Part shown: piece after piece, positions 29,101 to 36,846 of the stretch
Layout: every line of letters begins with the position of its first letter
Position numbering within the stretch: the stretch's first letter is position 1
DNA from: Balanoglossus misakiensis
Taxonomy: Eukaryota; Hemichordata
Assembly: GCA_040954595.2 (NCBI GenBank)
Contig: CM082576.2
Location: forward strand, 5,766,001-5,830,000
Direction: 5' to 3'
DNA: 64,000 nucleotides
Position numbers and translations under genes: made by a program
The notes under the pieces: model-generated
The model's database searches: none
What the model was told of the DNA's origin: nothing
Seen by the model: the letters and a program-made list of their open reading frames with translations, nothing else

Positions 29101-30988
29101 TTGCTGTGTAAGAAAAATCGTTAGACCTAATGTACACATATAGTGCTACACCAATTTTCAATTAATTCTGCGAGCATTCTTATTTAAGGAGTTGAGTGCC
29201 AAAGTGTTGATTGAAGCATTTAATGTCAAGTATGTGGCATGCATTTTCAAGCGTTTTTTTCTGTTTTGTTGCACACACACACTCTGGCCACATGCAACTC
29301 ACCCCTTTTGGTAGGAAAATAACCCTTGCATTTTGATCTTGCTACATTGAAATGAAAAAATACATGTTAGTGAAATGAACATAATATCTATGTATTTCAC
29401 ATTACAACAATGTCATTTACATGCAATATGGGATGCTGGTTGGGTAAGCATACATGAAACTAATTTTCAAATCATGTTGAATGAAAATGTATGTGTAAAT
29501 ACTCCCAGTTACAAAAAAACAAAACAATATTGGCTATACCACTAGCCTAGGGTATAAATTTTGCAGATTTCTTCAGTTACAGTAACTTTTAGAAATTAAT
29601 AAAAGTTCTTGATATTCGACAAATTCCACTTACACTGATTCCATAATTAAGCACAGCATTGCGAAGATCTTCAATTGTCTTCATTTCGAACCCATCGAAA
29701 TCTTCAGCTTCCAAGGCCTTCTCATGACCTTTGTATCTTGTTGCCTTGATAGCCATGTCTTCAGAGAAGAGCAACATGGCGCCTTTCCGCGTGAGAAATG
29801 TTTTATGCAGTGGCAGTTCCCTGGGTGAGTCGTCATATTTCTCATCTCCTTCCCATGCTACTTTTTGCTCAATCGGAGGCAAGTAAACTTTTCTCGACTG
29901 GATATTGAAATAATCCTGTAGGACAGACAACAATATTACATATACATCTGTGTTTATTCAAAACATCACTTGTTATTTTTTCCATAATTTCAGCTATAAT
30001 AAATCAATTAATTTGACCAGTCAACATACAAGACTTGAGACTTTGACAATTAAAAACATCCTGAAATTAATATCAAAATTATTATGATTAAACGATCAGT
30101 TCTATATACATGTATGCTCACAATATCACCTATGCAAGAATATAGGGGAATTTAGGAATTGATTTTTCATTACTTCAGTAAAAATAAAAACGCTTGTTTG
30201 CTAAATATTGGACACCTGTAAATGTAGAAAATTTAACATGTTAAATTCTAAATGAGTTCACGACAGAAAAAAAACATTTTCCTGGTGTGAATCTGTGAAC
30301 AATCATATTCATTTATTCTGATCAAAAATTATCAATCATGCGACTATTGACTTAAAATAAATAAAAAACAACATGGCACCTGGCATTTCCTGCGTTTTAT
30401 AGCCTATCAGTATCACACATTTTTACATGCATCTGTTTGGCCCTTATAGTGAAGGTGCAATGTGTTTTTATAAGATCAGGGTCCCTTTTTCTTTGAGGGA
30501 CTGTGATAAGATCAAACAAGATCAACAGGTTGCTTTTCAGTTTTTTAGGCACCTTTGGAGAACATACAAAGAGAACAACTTGTCTTTATGTTTTGGAGGT
30601 CAAATCTGAAGGTCCACTTGACCACAGGTGCACTTGACATTGCCATATATTTTTTCAAGTACTTGTACTTATGTAAACTTAATATGATTTGAGATTGAGA
30701 CTTTGTTGAACACGTATTTCCAGACGCATACCCTTGTAAATACTTTCTTAAGTGAGTTTATAGACTCAAAATGTAAACATCGAGTAGATTTATACTTTAT
30801 ATAATTACAGTATTAGTGTTTGTATAACTATATAATCGAAGAACCGGTTTCATAGCATACCAATATACACTAACGATCACGATTCTCATTAAATTTACCT
30901 CTGGTTCGAGAGAGACATCCAACTTCTTGTGCCCTTTCTTGTCTGTTTCGTTTCCAACACCGCGACTGAGTAATGACAACCCCGCCAT
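987..30988 (-). CDS. KIAA2012: KIAA2012 homolog (large coiled-coil protein), 31 exons
   Basis: A complete gene model of 5079 coding bases (1692 residues) in 31 exons, all with GT-AG introns and matching phases from the ATG at 30988 to TAG at 987. The identification rests on the N-terminus. LSLLSRG at residues 4-10, a TRKGA...LFSEDMAI block, and PGFSAKRYMANW all align with the human KIAA2012 start as I remember it. The C-terminus is a long Glu/Arg coiled coil, also as in that family (I recall it as Pfam DUF4670). The molecular role is unknown to me, and the charged, Ser-rich middle looks disordered. The protein is longer than human KIAA2012 (about 1180 residues), mainly in the middle. Additional phase-compatible exons could have been missed in the long introns. 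Exon coordinates are given in the block entries. Confidence 0.85.
4017..9163 (-). CDS. KIAA2012: KIAA2012 homolog, exons 22-28: highly charged region
   Basis: Exons are 8804-9163, 8119-8454, 7345-7416, 6819-7007, 6383-6513, 5086-5148 and 4017-4121. Exon 22 begins GAKSIPAEKG and becomes a Lys/Glu/Ala helix. Exon 23 is acidic. Exon 25 is Lys-rich with KEKKKAEPKKKKTAKPKP. Exon 26 is Pro/Glu-rich. Exon 27 ends in a run of Glu encoded by GAG/GAA repeats. Exon 28 is acidic (VEPDDLHDDVAPTEDDGSGG). Exons 23 and 24 both open with GKPKEK after an identical phase-1 junction, which suggests exon duplication. Exon 23's acceptor sits right next to a (CA)n run. The exon 28 acceptor is bounded by an upstream in-frame stop, which fixes its start. 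Confidence 0.75.
8462..8481. repeat. (GT)n microsatellite next to a splice acceptor
   Basis: Ten GT units on the plus strand, i.e. (CA)n in the transcript, ending about 8 bases before the acceptor of exon 23 of the KIAA2012 homolog (exon end 8454). The usual pyrimidine tract is replaced by this CA repeat. Confidence 0.9.
8628..8648. repeat. (TCTG)n tetranucleotide repeat
   Basis: Five tandem TCTG units in an intron of the KIAA2012 homolog. It is visible directly. Confidence 0.85.
9997..10014 (-). CDS. KIAA2012: 18-base microexon of the KIAA2012 homolog
   Basis: The exon has acceptor TTTTAACAG and donor GTATTA, is in phase 1 on both sides, and encodes KRAFK between two larger exons. It was chosen because the flanking exons are also phase 1 and because the sites are good. 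Skipping it would not break the frame, so inclusion is unproven and may be regulated. Confidence 0.45.
9997..18736 (-). CDS. KIAA2012: KIAA2012 homolog, exons 13-21: Ser/Asp-rich middle region
   Basis: Exons are 18641-18736, 17187-17333, 14566-14786, 14245-14367, 13982-14132, 13584-13642, 11800-11941, 10959-11240 and 9997-10014. Exon 14 ends with an acidic stretch before the split codon at the donor. Exon 15 has SVKSMKSSKSGKSG repeats. Exon 16 has the ordered-looking AAASLWSKMLADLFQPDDEQ. Exon 20 is acidic and Ser-rich (SIRSGSPARSVRSAHS). Exon 21 is an 18-base microexon. Exon 18 has a weak donor (GTTCCT) and is less certain. The large introns at 11942-13583, 14787-17186 and 18737-20051 hold AT-rich sequence, and the last contains a MITE at 19574-19755. 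I see no other genes in them on either strand. Confidence 0.7.
19574..19755. mobile_element. MITE-like element with terminal inverted repeats
   Basis: The ends are inverted copies of one another: TACAGTAAAACCTGTTTA on the left, and the reverse complement of a nearly identical sequence on the right (19738-19755). The outermost TA of each end fits a TA target-site duplication, as in Tc1/mariner/pogo-type elements. It is 182 bases long with no coding capacity, in an intron of the KIAA2012 homolog. The CAGTAAAACCTG motif resembles pogo/Tigger termini, and the family assignment is an inference. Confidence 0.6.
20052..26670 (-). CDS. KIAA2012: KIAA2012 homolog, exons 5-12: acidic and Ser-rich region
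   Basis: Exons are 26381-26670, 24315-24353, 23413-23524, 23093-23278, 21909-22040, 21606-21743, 21248-21364 and 20052-20126. Exon 5 has a Gln-rich helix (ALHHQQQMLEESMAKLGG) followed by PRPPSPPS. Exon 8 is Pro-rich (AIPTLPPIPSTRQ). Exons 9 and 10 are Ser/Lys-rich. Exon 6 is only 39 bases (13 residues) with an atypical acceptor and is the least certain of this block. Exon 11 uses the acceptor at 21364, because nearer AG sites give an immediate stop. Most junctions from exon 7 on are phase 1, so exons 8-12 could be skipped singly without a frameshift. The introns (up to 2.0 kb, 24354-26380) show no further exons that I can support. Confidence 0.75.
21082..21107. repeat. Perfect 26-base palindrome
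   Basis: The sequence reads the same on both strands across 26 bases, centred on CATATG, with half-site ATTTATACAACAT. It lies in an intron of the KIAA2012 homolog. It could be a cruciform-forming site, a transposon relic or a protein-binding site. Nothing nearby decides between these. Confidence 0.8.
26749..26839. repeat. Inverted repeat with 32-base arms (hairpin or MITE-like)
   Basis: The arms at 26749-26780 and 26808-26839 are inverted copies with about three mismatches, separated by 27 bases. Both include TTCGATAGCACT or its complement. The structure lies just upstream (in transcript order) of exon 5 of the KIAA2012 homolog. It resembles a small foldback element. No target-site duplication is clear. 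Confidence 0.65.
26951..30988 (-). CDS. KIAA2012: KIAA2012 homolog, exons 1-4: conserved N-terminal region
   Basis: Exons are 30899-30988, 29634-29915, 27527-27689 and 26951-27133 (residues 1 to about 239). Exon 1 starts MAGLSLLSRG. Exon 2 carries VYLPPIEQK, FLTRKGAMLLFSEDMAI and TIEDLRNAVLNYGIS. Exon 3 carries RPGFSAKRYMANWSRSW, and exon 4 carries QQNALLPHLYRRI. This is the segment that can be aligned with vertebrate KIAA2012 nearly end to end, so it is probably the folded or functionally constrained part. The ATG at 30988 is the first in frame and lies within an ACATGGCGG context. The introns of 983, 1944 and 393 bases hold AT-rich sequence and one diverged direct repeat (28719-28781 and 28827-28901), and no other coding signal. 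Confidence 0.85.
28719..28901. repeat. Diverged direct repeat pair
   Basis: Segments at 28719-28781 and 28827-28901 share TAGGGAACCTCAT, a CAGATTTCT core and a following CACATCC/CAACATCC block in the same order. They look like two decayed tandem copies in intron 2 of the KIAA2012 homolog. Confidence 0.5.
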
Positions 30989-30993
30989 GTTGG
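30982..30993. promoter_or_regulatory. YY1-like motif overlapping the KIAA2012-homolog start codon
   Basis: CCGCCATGTTGG on the plus strand reads CCAACATGGCGG on the coding strand and contains the ATG. It matches the YY1 consensus, which is often found just downstream of transcription starts in animals. Its use here is an inference. Confidence 0.35.
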
Positions 30994-32514
30994 AAAACTT
31001 GACAGCAAGGCTTAGACAGAAGATAGTATGCGATCACATCAACGAAGGCTTCATGGTGGTCCCTATATCCCAGGCTATAGCCCTCCTCTATGCTTCCCCT
31101 TCGCGACTAACTGTTGCACTGCAGGAATGGTTGGTTGGGCAGTACGGTGCGATCGGTATAACGTAAACCTTTCCCAAACACTAGATCTGCCTCCAGAAGC
31201 TCTAAATCTTGGTGATCCAACTAGCTATCTGGAAGGATCCAAATTTGTTTGCATGTCAACGGACTTTGAGACGTCACTTGGCCGCCATATTGTTTGGTGT
31301 TGCCGTGGAGGGGCGGGATCACATGTCGCAATAATTTGCATACGTAATTGACAAGCAAATTTCCCTTGAAGGTACGTACGTATCGAGTGCGCAGGTGTTT
31401 CCTATATTTTTCATTATGGTAAAACCGTCTACAGTTATTTCCTCTACATGTCAACAGCAAAAGGGAAAACGCATAGGAATTGTCAATGTATACGGGATCC
31501 ACTAGTTCTGAATAAGTGTTTTGCTCTTTCAATTCTAAGGAAACTTCCATAGCAACGCATCACCTCAAAGTTCAGACTGTTCATACTTTTTTACGAGGAT
31601 TTTAAAGAAAGTAGGTTTACTTGCCATGCCATTTTTTAAAAAATGTACTGCATCTGCATTTAATTGTATATGTGCTACACACATATTTCAGAAAGACAGA
31701 CAGTGATTGATAGATAGATGGGCAAAGTAGATTGCATAGCCAGGGACTAAGAAAAACACACTGAAATTTATATTATGGTTCTGAAGACAATTTTGCACAG
31801 AAATGTTACTTTTATATCATGGACTTGGTTTTTTTTCACCCTCTATAAGACATAGGGCACAATCTTTCGTTTTTATTGAGCAGCACTGTTCAGTTTGCTT
31901 CTGTAGTGACAGTGGAGGTCAGGTACTAGGTATCTACCAGGGCTTTGTGATAGAAGGCAGCACAGGGGAGGAAATAAAAAGATCACACCAAACAAACAAA
32001 AATGTAAAAGTAACACTAAGTTTTATTATTCTATGATCTCCTTCAATGGTTCATACATATGAAGCTATCGAAAGAAATCAGTAAAAAGCAGTGAAATTAC
32101 ATGGACATTTCCCCTTCATATAAAAAATGTATGATGTGATGAACAATAATTGAAAGTAACAGAACATTTGTTAATTAAAACCAACTGTAGAATGTGGACA
32201 TGGTCTAAAAATACTAATTTTAAATGGCATACCAGCAATCTAAAAATAAACATCAACAAACATAAAGTTATGAATTCATGATCATGATCTCCTCTTTGGG
32301 TACAGATTAGTTTGTCATAATTATTTCAGATTAAGTTCCTGAGAATATAATGTGTAGTGCAACACCATAAAATAATTCAGATATAAAATGCTTGCTTACA
32401 TCCACTGGTGCAAAATATTCTAAACATACTAGAAACCGTACACTTTTTCCCCCCAACCATAATTCCTGCACCATTTTTACAAAGTTCAAGCCGTTCAGCA
32501 ATACTCCAGGTGAA
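30989..32514. other. Intergenic region upstream of the KIAA2012 homolog
   Basis: The likely promoter of the KIAA2012 homolog lies at the left end. I see a second YY1-like site (GCCGCCATATTG, 31281-31292) close to an ACGTCA half-CRE, and an imperfect X-box-like site (CTTCCATAGCAAC, 31544-31556), the type bound by RFX factors at ciliary genes. The right half is AT-rich and leads into the SelW-A 3' end, where TTTATT at 32022-32027 is a candidate minus-strand AATAAA. No coding exon is supported; the open frames here lack homology and splice context. Confidence 0.4.
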
Positions 32515-32600
32515 TTCTCTCGGATTCATCAAGAACACAGCCTAGTGGTGATTGTGCCACTTTTCAGCTGATCCCATCATACAGAGATTCCTCACTGGGA
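32515..32600 (-). promoter_or_regulatory. SECIS element of selenoprotein W gene A
   Basis: On the minus strand the element has ATGA (at 32580), a 12-base helix strand, an AAAA apical bulge, a GTGG/CCAC mini-stem closing an 8-base loop, then the returning helix and a GA-containing 3' strand (TTGATGA). This is the form 2 SECIS layout: non-Watson-Crick quartet, about 12 bases to the AA motif, then an extra mini-stem. It lies in a separate 3'UTR exon with its acceptor at 32623. A SECIS in the 3'UTR is what directs UGA decoding as selenocysteine in animals. Confidence 0.85.
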
Positions 32601-32905
32601 ATAGTCCAAGCGCTGCTTCAAAACTGTAAAGGGAATGAGAAACAAAAAGAGGTTTTCAAGCAAGGGTAACACCAGAATACATAAATCATGAATATATTGG
32701 GACAGAATTTTGAGCACATGCCAGCCCAACTGAGATGCTCAGCTGTTTACATAGGAGACACTGGCCTTACGGAAAATCAAAGTATATTATGAACCCTGTA
32801 CCATAAGTCTGTGAAAGCAAATTACGAGTTCTTGTGTGTGAAATAAATATTTTCATGACAAACCTTTGTGATTTTCTTCATTTGGTAACACATACACATC
32901 TTAAA

Positions 32906-34081
32906 TTACTTCAGATTCTCTTCAATGGCTTTGGCAATCTTTGCATATTTGGCTTTGGAATCTACATAGCCATCATGCTGGAAGATACAAATATTATGTT
33001 ATAGTATAGTGACAAGTAACAAGCAATACTCAGGTATTGAAGATGCTTTACCAAAAATTTACCTTTTTATGGTGGATCATCTTGCCATCGACTTCGACCT
33101 CAAACCTTCCACTGATACCACGTAATTTTACTCCTTCCTAAAATACATAAATATGACTATCATGGTTTGAAATAGAACTTCGCAGCAGTTGAGTTTTGGC
33201 CATATCTGTAGATTTCTTGTGATGATGACTTCAACCAAACAAAATCCCATCTGCAGTCCAGCATGCAAATCGATCTGCACATGAAATACTCGGGTCATGT
33301 GTGCAGCAATTCTTAGGTTTTGCAGTGGACAGACAGACATATATCGATGTGCAAGTATACATGTACATAAACACAGACCTGAGAAAATCATTCCACATCA
33401 TTCATAAACATGATAAAACATACTAACTCACAATGTCAAGTTCACCTGGGAAGTCATCCTCCAGTTCCATCTTTAATTTGCGGAACTGAAAAGCGACAAT
33501 GATAACAAGGTTTTTTAATGATAACTTTTTGTAAACTTCGGAGACCAAATTTCAGTCAAATTATGGTTGCACCATCCCGGTTGTGCAAATTAGCTCCAGC
33601 TTCATATTTCTTTTCATAAAAGCACTGATAAGAACATCGAAAAATTATGTCAATTAACCAACAGTTGGGATTTCAGTCAACATTTTCTGCAAGATGGATC
33701 ATGACTCACCTTGGAGTCGTACCCTCATCCACCTCTGCAAGAAAGAATGATTTTCATTACTGAATGCCTAGGAAATGTTATACATAAACATTACAATGAC
33801 AGTTATATAACACTAGGGCAACGCCTTATTTTTTATTTAAAAATAGACTCCGCGCTCCCTTGACAAACAATCAACGCAGTGGCAATGGCGCGGGGGGGGG
33901 GGGGGGGTGGTGGCACCCCTCAAAGTCCGCTGTTCCGATCGGCCGCCGACATCCTTTCTGAAATTGACATGATGAGTCACGATGATTATTGCAAAGCACA
34001 CACTTGATACATGACAAGCAGACTCCGCGATCTCCGGCGAAATAAAACTTACCAGTAGGTTATTTTTACTTTCACAGTCAT
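32906..34081 (-). CDS. selenow: Selenoprotein W with a UxxU motif (SelW-A)
   Basis: Exons are 34053-34081, 33710-33734, 33432-33485, 33063-33137 and 32906-32977, ending TAA; 84 residues. The protein starts MTVKVKITY, then selenocysteine (UGA split across the exon 1/2 junction), GG, a second selenocysteine (UGA) and GYDSK. ELEDDFPGELDI, GRFEVEVDGKMIHHKK and HDGYVDSKAKYAKIA follow human SELENOW closely. SelW is a small thioredoxin-like cytosolic redox protein of the Rdx family, whose motif is normally CxxU. Here position 10 is UGA too, so the motif is UxxU. The frame is otherwise intact, all splice sites are good and a SECIS is present, so decay is unlikely. An intron also interrupts the 3'UTR (donor after 32864, acceptor at 32623). 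A tandem paralog lies directly upstream. Confidence 0.88.
33892..33907. repeat. Poly-G run of 16
   Basis: A 16-base G homopolymer in intron 1 of SelW-A, followed by TGGTGG. It is visible directly and is prone to length error in sequencing. Confidence 0.85.
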
Positions 34082-34889
34082 GTTGCTTGTTTGTTGAAGC
34101 TGGCTTCAATACAATCTACACCTGGTGTCCTTTTTCGGAGACTTGGTAGTTGATTGGGTATATAGAGTCGATTCTTCTGGTCAGTGTTTATCGAAATTGA
34201 TCGCCCGGTTTTTTTTATGCGCGCTGGGTAGTTAATACGCAGCCAGTTACCCTAGCTCCGCAAAAATTCCAGATAACGTTTACGCATGCCCACTACTGTC
34301 AAGAAAAAACTTGCGACCTTGTTCTGATGTTTATAGATTTATTCAAACATTCGAAAATTTATAGAAATCAGAAACCATGAAATAATAATAAATTTCAAGA
34401 CTTGTACAAATCACCGCTTGTAACTGGAGGCCCAACACATAGCATAGCAACAAAGTAACTCCACATGTGCAGTGACTGTGATTAACAATTTTAATGAATT
34501 GTCACAAACATTCAATAAAAAAAAGTTTAATCATCTACTTTTCCGGCTTACGGGAGCTTTGTACGTGTGTGTTGTCTAAAACACACAGATGACAATACAG
34601 CTCTGTTTCACACAGAATGATTTGATCATAATTTTAATTTCATAATGAAAGACTGAACAACCACAAAGTGGTTGCTGTTATTCAAACATTAACTGCAAAC
34701 ACAAAATTGATTTTCCTAATTTTGGAATATGTTAGAACTACATAACGGTAGTCTGAATACAGTGGACTAAATTGCTGTTACTGAAACTTAAAAATAAATG
34801 ATTTTCCTTACATGTATTTGGCGAATATGTTTAATTGAACTACATGTCTATATATGTAACAAAGTCGAAAGTATGATCTGATCAAAGTG
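34082..34889. other. Region between the two SelW genes
   Basis: It holds the 5'UTR and promoter side of SelW-A (near 34082-34330) and the downstream flank of SelW-B. I see no coding exon. A TTTATT near 34338 could be the minus-strand polyadenylation signal of SelW-B. Confidence 0.4.
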
Positions 34890-34980
34890 AATTCTCTCGG
34901 ATTCATCAAGAATACAGCCCAGTGGTGGTTTTGCCACTTTTCAGCTGATCCCATCATAAAGAGATTCCCCACTTGGAGCA
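34890..34980 (-). promoter_or_regulatory. SECIS element of selenoprotein W gene B
   Basis: It has the same form 2 layout as the SelW-A element: ATGA at 34957, 12 bases, AAAA, a GTGG/CCAC mini-stem, and a TTGATGA 3' strand. Over about 75 bases it differs from the SelW-A copy at only a few positions. It lies in a 3'UTR exon with its acceptor at 34996. Confidence 0.85.
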
Positions 34981-35169
34981 AAACAGACTGGTTCAACTGA
35001 AAAGTAAACAAAACAATGATAGAAATGTTTTTAAATCACTTGTAAATGTCAAGAATTCTACAAGACTTTTAATCTTATTATTTTCAAAGATGTAATTATA
35101 ATGGTGCTGCTGAACAAAATTCGAAGGCACAAACCTTTGTTAGTTGGAGAATATCTCAGTGAAAACTCC

Positions 35170-36846
35170 TCATTTCAGTTTTTCACTGATGGCTGATGAT
35201 ATCTTCATCATTTTTTCTTGGCTATCAATGAAACCCTCACCACCCTAAAAACAGTTAGTTCAAATATGTTATTTTTGGCCGTAATTACTATAAACATTTT
35301 TACAACCACCATAACACCACATGCTATTACAAAGTGTACTAAATACGTGTCTATTAATTAATTGTCAGTATTTTCATGAATACATATATAAACATCATGG
35401 AACTACTTTCTGTTTGTATAAAAGGTGAATACTTTGAAAGATAAAGTCCGTCCCAGCTCTAATTGTCAGAACAAACAATTAGTGTATTTGGTAACTTTCA
35501 AATTGATGGAAATACTTGCTTTGATCAAAATAGAGCTGCATAGCTTGAACACATCACTTGTATAAAATGACTTCTATTTGGCCCAGATTGTGCATAGAGG
35601 TTGTGGACTTCTGTCACATACAGTCATTACTGACAACAAGGGTTGACGAGTATGGTGTCATGCGTGCAGCTATAAAGCAGAATGAGGGGTCACATTGAGG
35701 GATCCTATTTCAAGAGCAAGGAACTGAAAGCAATTAACTCACCTTTTTGGAGTGGACGAGAGTGCCATCAATCTCCACTTCAAATAAGCCAGTCAAAGAA
35801 GTGGTAAATGATTCCTCCTGCAAATTTGTCAAAGAAACATTAAGTCAGATATAAAACTCATTATGAAAACTACAGAAAGGTAATTAATTAACAGAAAACA
35901 TTGCTCTGAAGAATGCTAATTACATTTTACAAACTGAATTTAGTATTGAGAAATTTATCCCATTTTTGCATCAGCTAGATCATAATAATATCATTTTCCT
36001 TCCAATGTTTTGGAAGGATCAAAACAAAAACAAAAGTTGGTCAGTATGCACACTTACAAAGTCAAGGGCACCAGGGAATGCAGCATTGAGCTCCATTTTC
36101 AGCTTCCGGGCCTGAATCAGACAAAAAAATCATTAAATATTAAACCCAGCTTATTATTGTTTTGTTGCAAGCCCATGTGTGTGGTAGACGGCCTTGAAAA
36201 ATGTTTTCAGCAAAATCTGTTCTAATAATAGAACAATGAGCATATGTTGTTTCATTGAACAATAATTTCCTTGGAAACAGAGATCTGTAGTTAATAAATC
36301 AAAATAGTGCAAGAAACTAACACTGTGACTGAGCTTATGTTCATACCAATTTAGAATCTGACTTACCCTAGGTGCGTACCCTCATCCACCACTGTGAAAA
36401 GAAAAAAAACAAACAAATTTCAATGTCAAAAAGTGGTTTTATACTTAGGGACTGGTCAGTTTCTTTGGACCCGAAAATGAAAACGAAACTGCTGGAATCA
36501 CATATCAGGTTCTGGCTGTTCCATCATGTCTTTTAATACCGACATACAAATCTCAGCCATAAAAGACGCAGTCCCTCTAGAAAATTAGGGTAGGCGATGG
36601 CCTGTGGACTCATAGACACTGTAAAATTAAAGATGAGTATTTCAATTATGCGTGAGCGGTGACAGCGTCACCAAGGTCACCTTAGCGTCACCATAACAGA
36701 CACACACAATATGGGCCTTTGGGATTGCAGCTAACCAACTGGTGTATGTAAATCCTGTTAATACCGTCTATAACGTACTGTACATGTAGACCTATTAAAT
36801 GTAAACCAAACACTCACCAGCGAGTGATTTTAACCTTCAGTCCCAT
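35170..36846 (-). CDS. selenow: Selenoprotein W with a CxxU motif (SelW-B)
   Basis: Exons are 36818-36846, 36367-36391, 36058-36111, 35743-35817 and 35170-35244; 85 residues. It starts MGLKVKITRCGG, then selenocysteine (UGA) and GYAPR, giving the normal CxxU redox motif at residues 10-13. RKLKMELNAAFPGALDF, GLFEVEIDGTLVHSKK and GGEGFIDSQEKMMKI match SELENOW (human has [22 protein letters not shown]). The exon structure and intron phases are identical to SelW-A, so the two are tandem duplicates. The reading frame ends with TGA, in an mRNA that also carries a SECIS, with about 74 bases from this TGA to the SECIS core. A 3'UTR intron (donor after 35135) separates coding sequence and SECIS, again as in SelW-A. 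Confidence 0.9.

Noticed and set aside
31028-31550. Frames of about 107 codons in the promoter region of the KIAA2012 homolog
   Set aside because: No recognisable domain, no splice context, and a location in the likely promoter.
33710-34081. SelW-A as a pseudogene because of two in-frame stops
   Set aside because: Both stops are UGA at the redox motif positions, the other exons are intact with good splice sites, and a SECIS is present.
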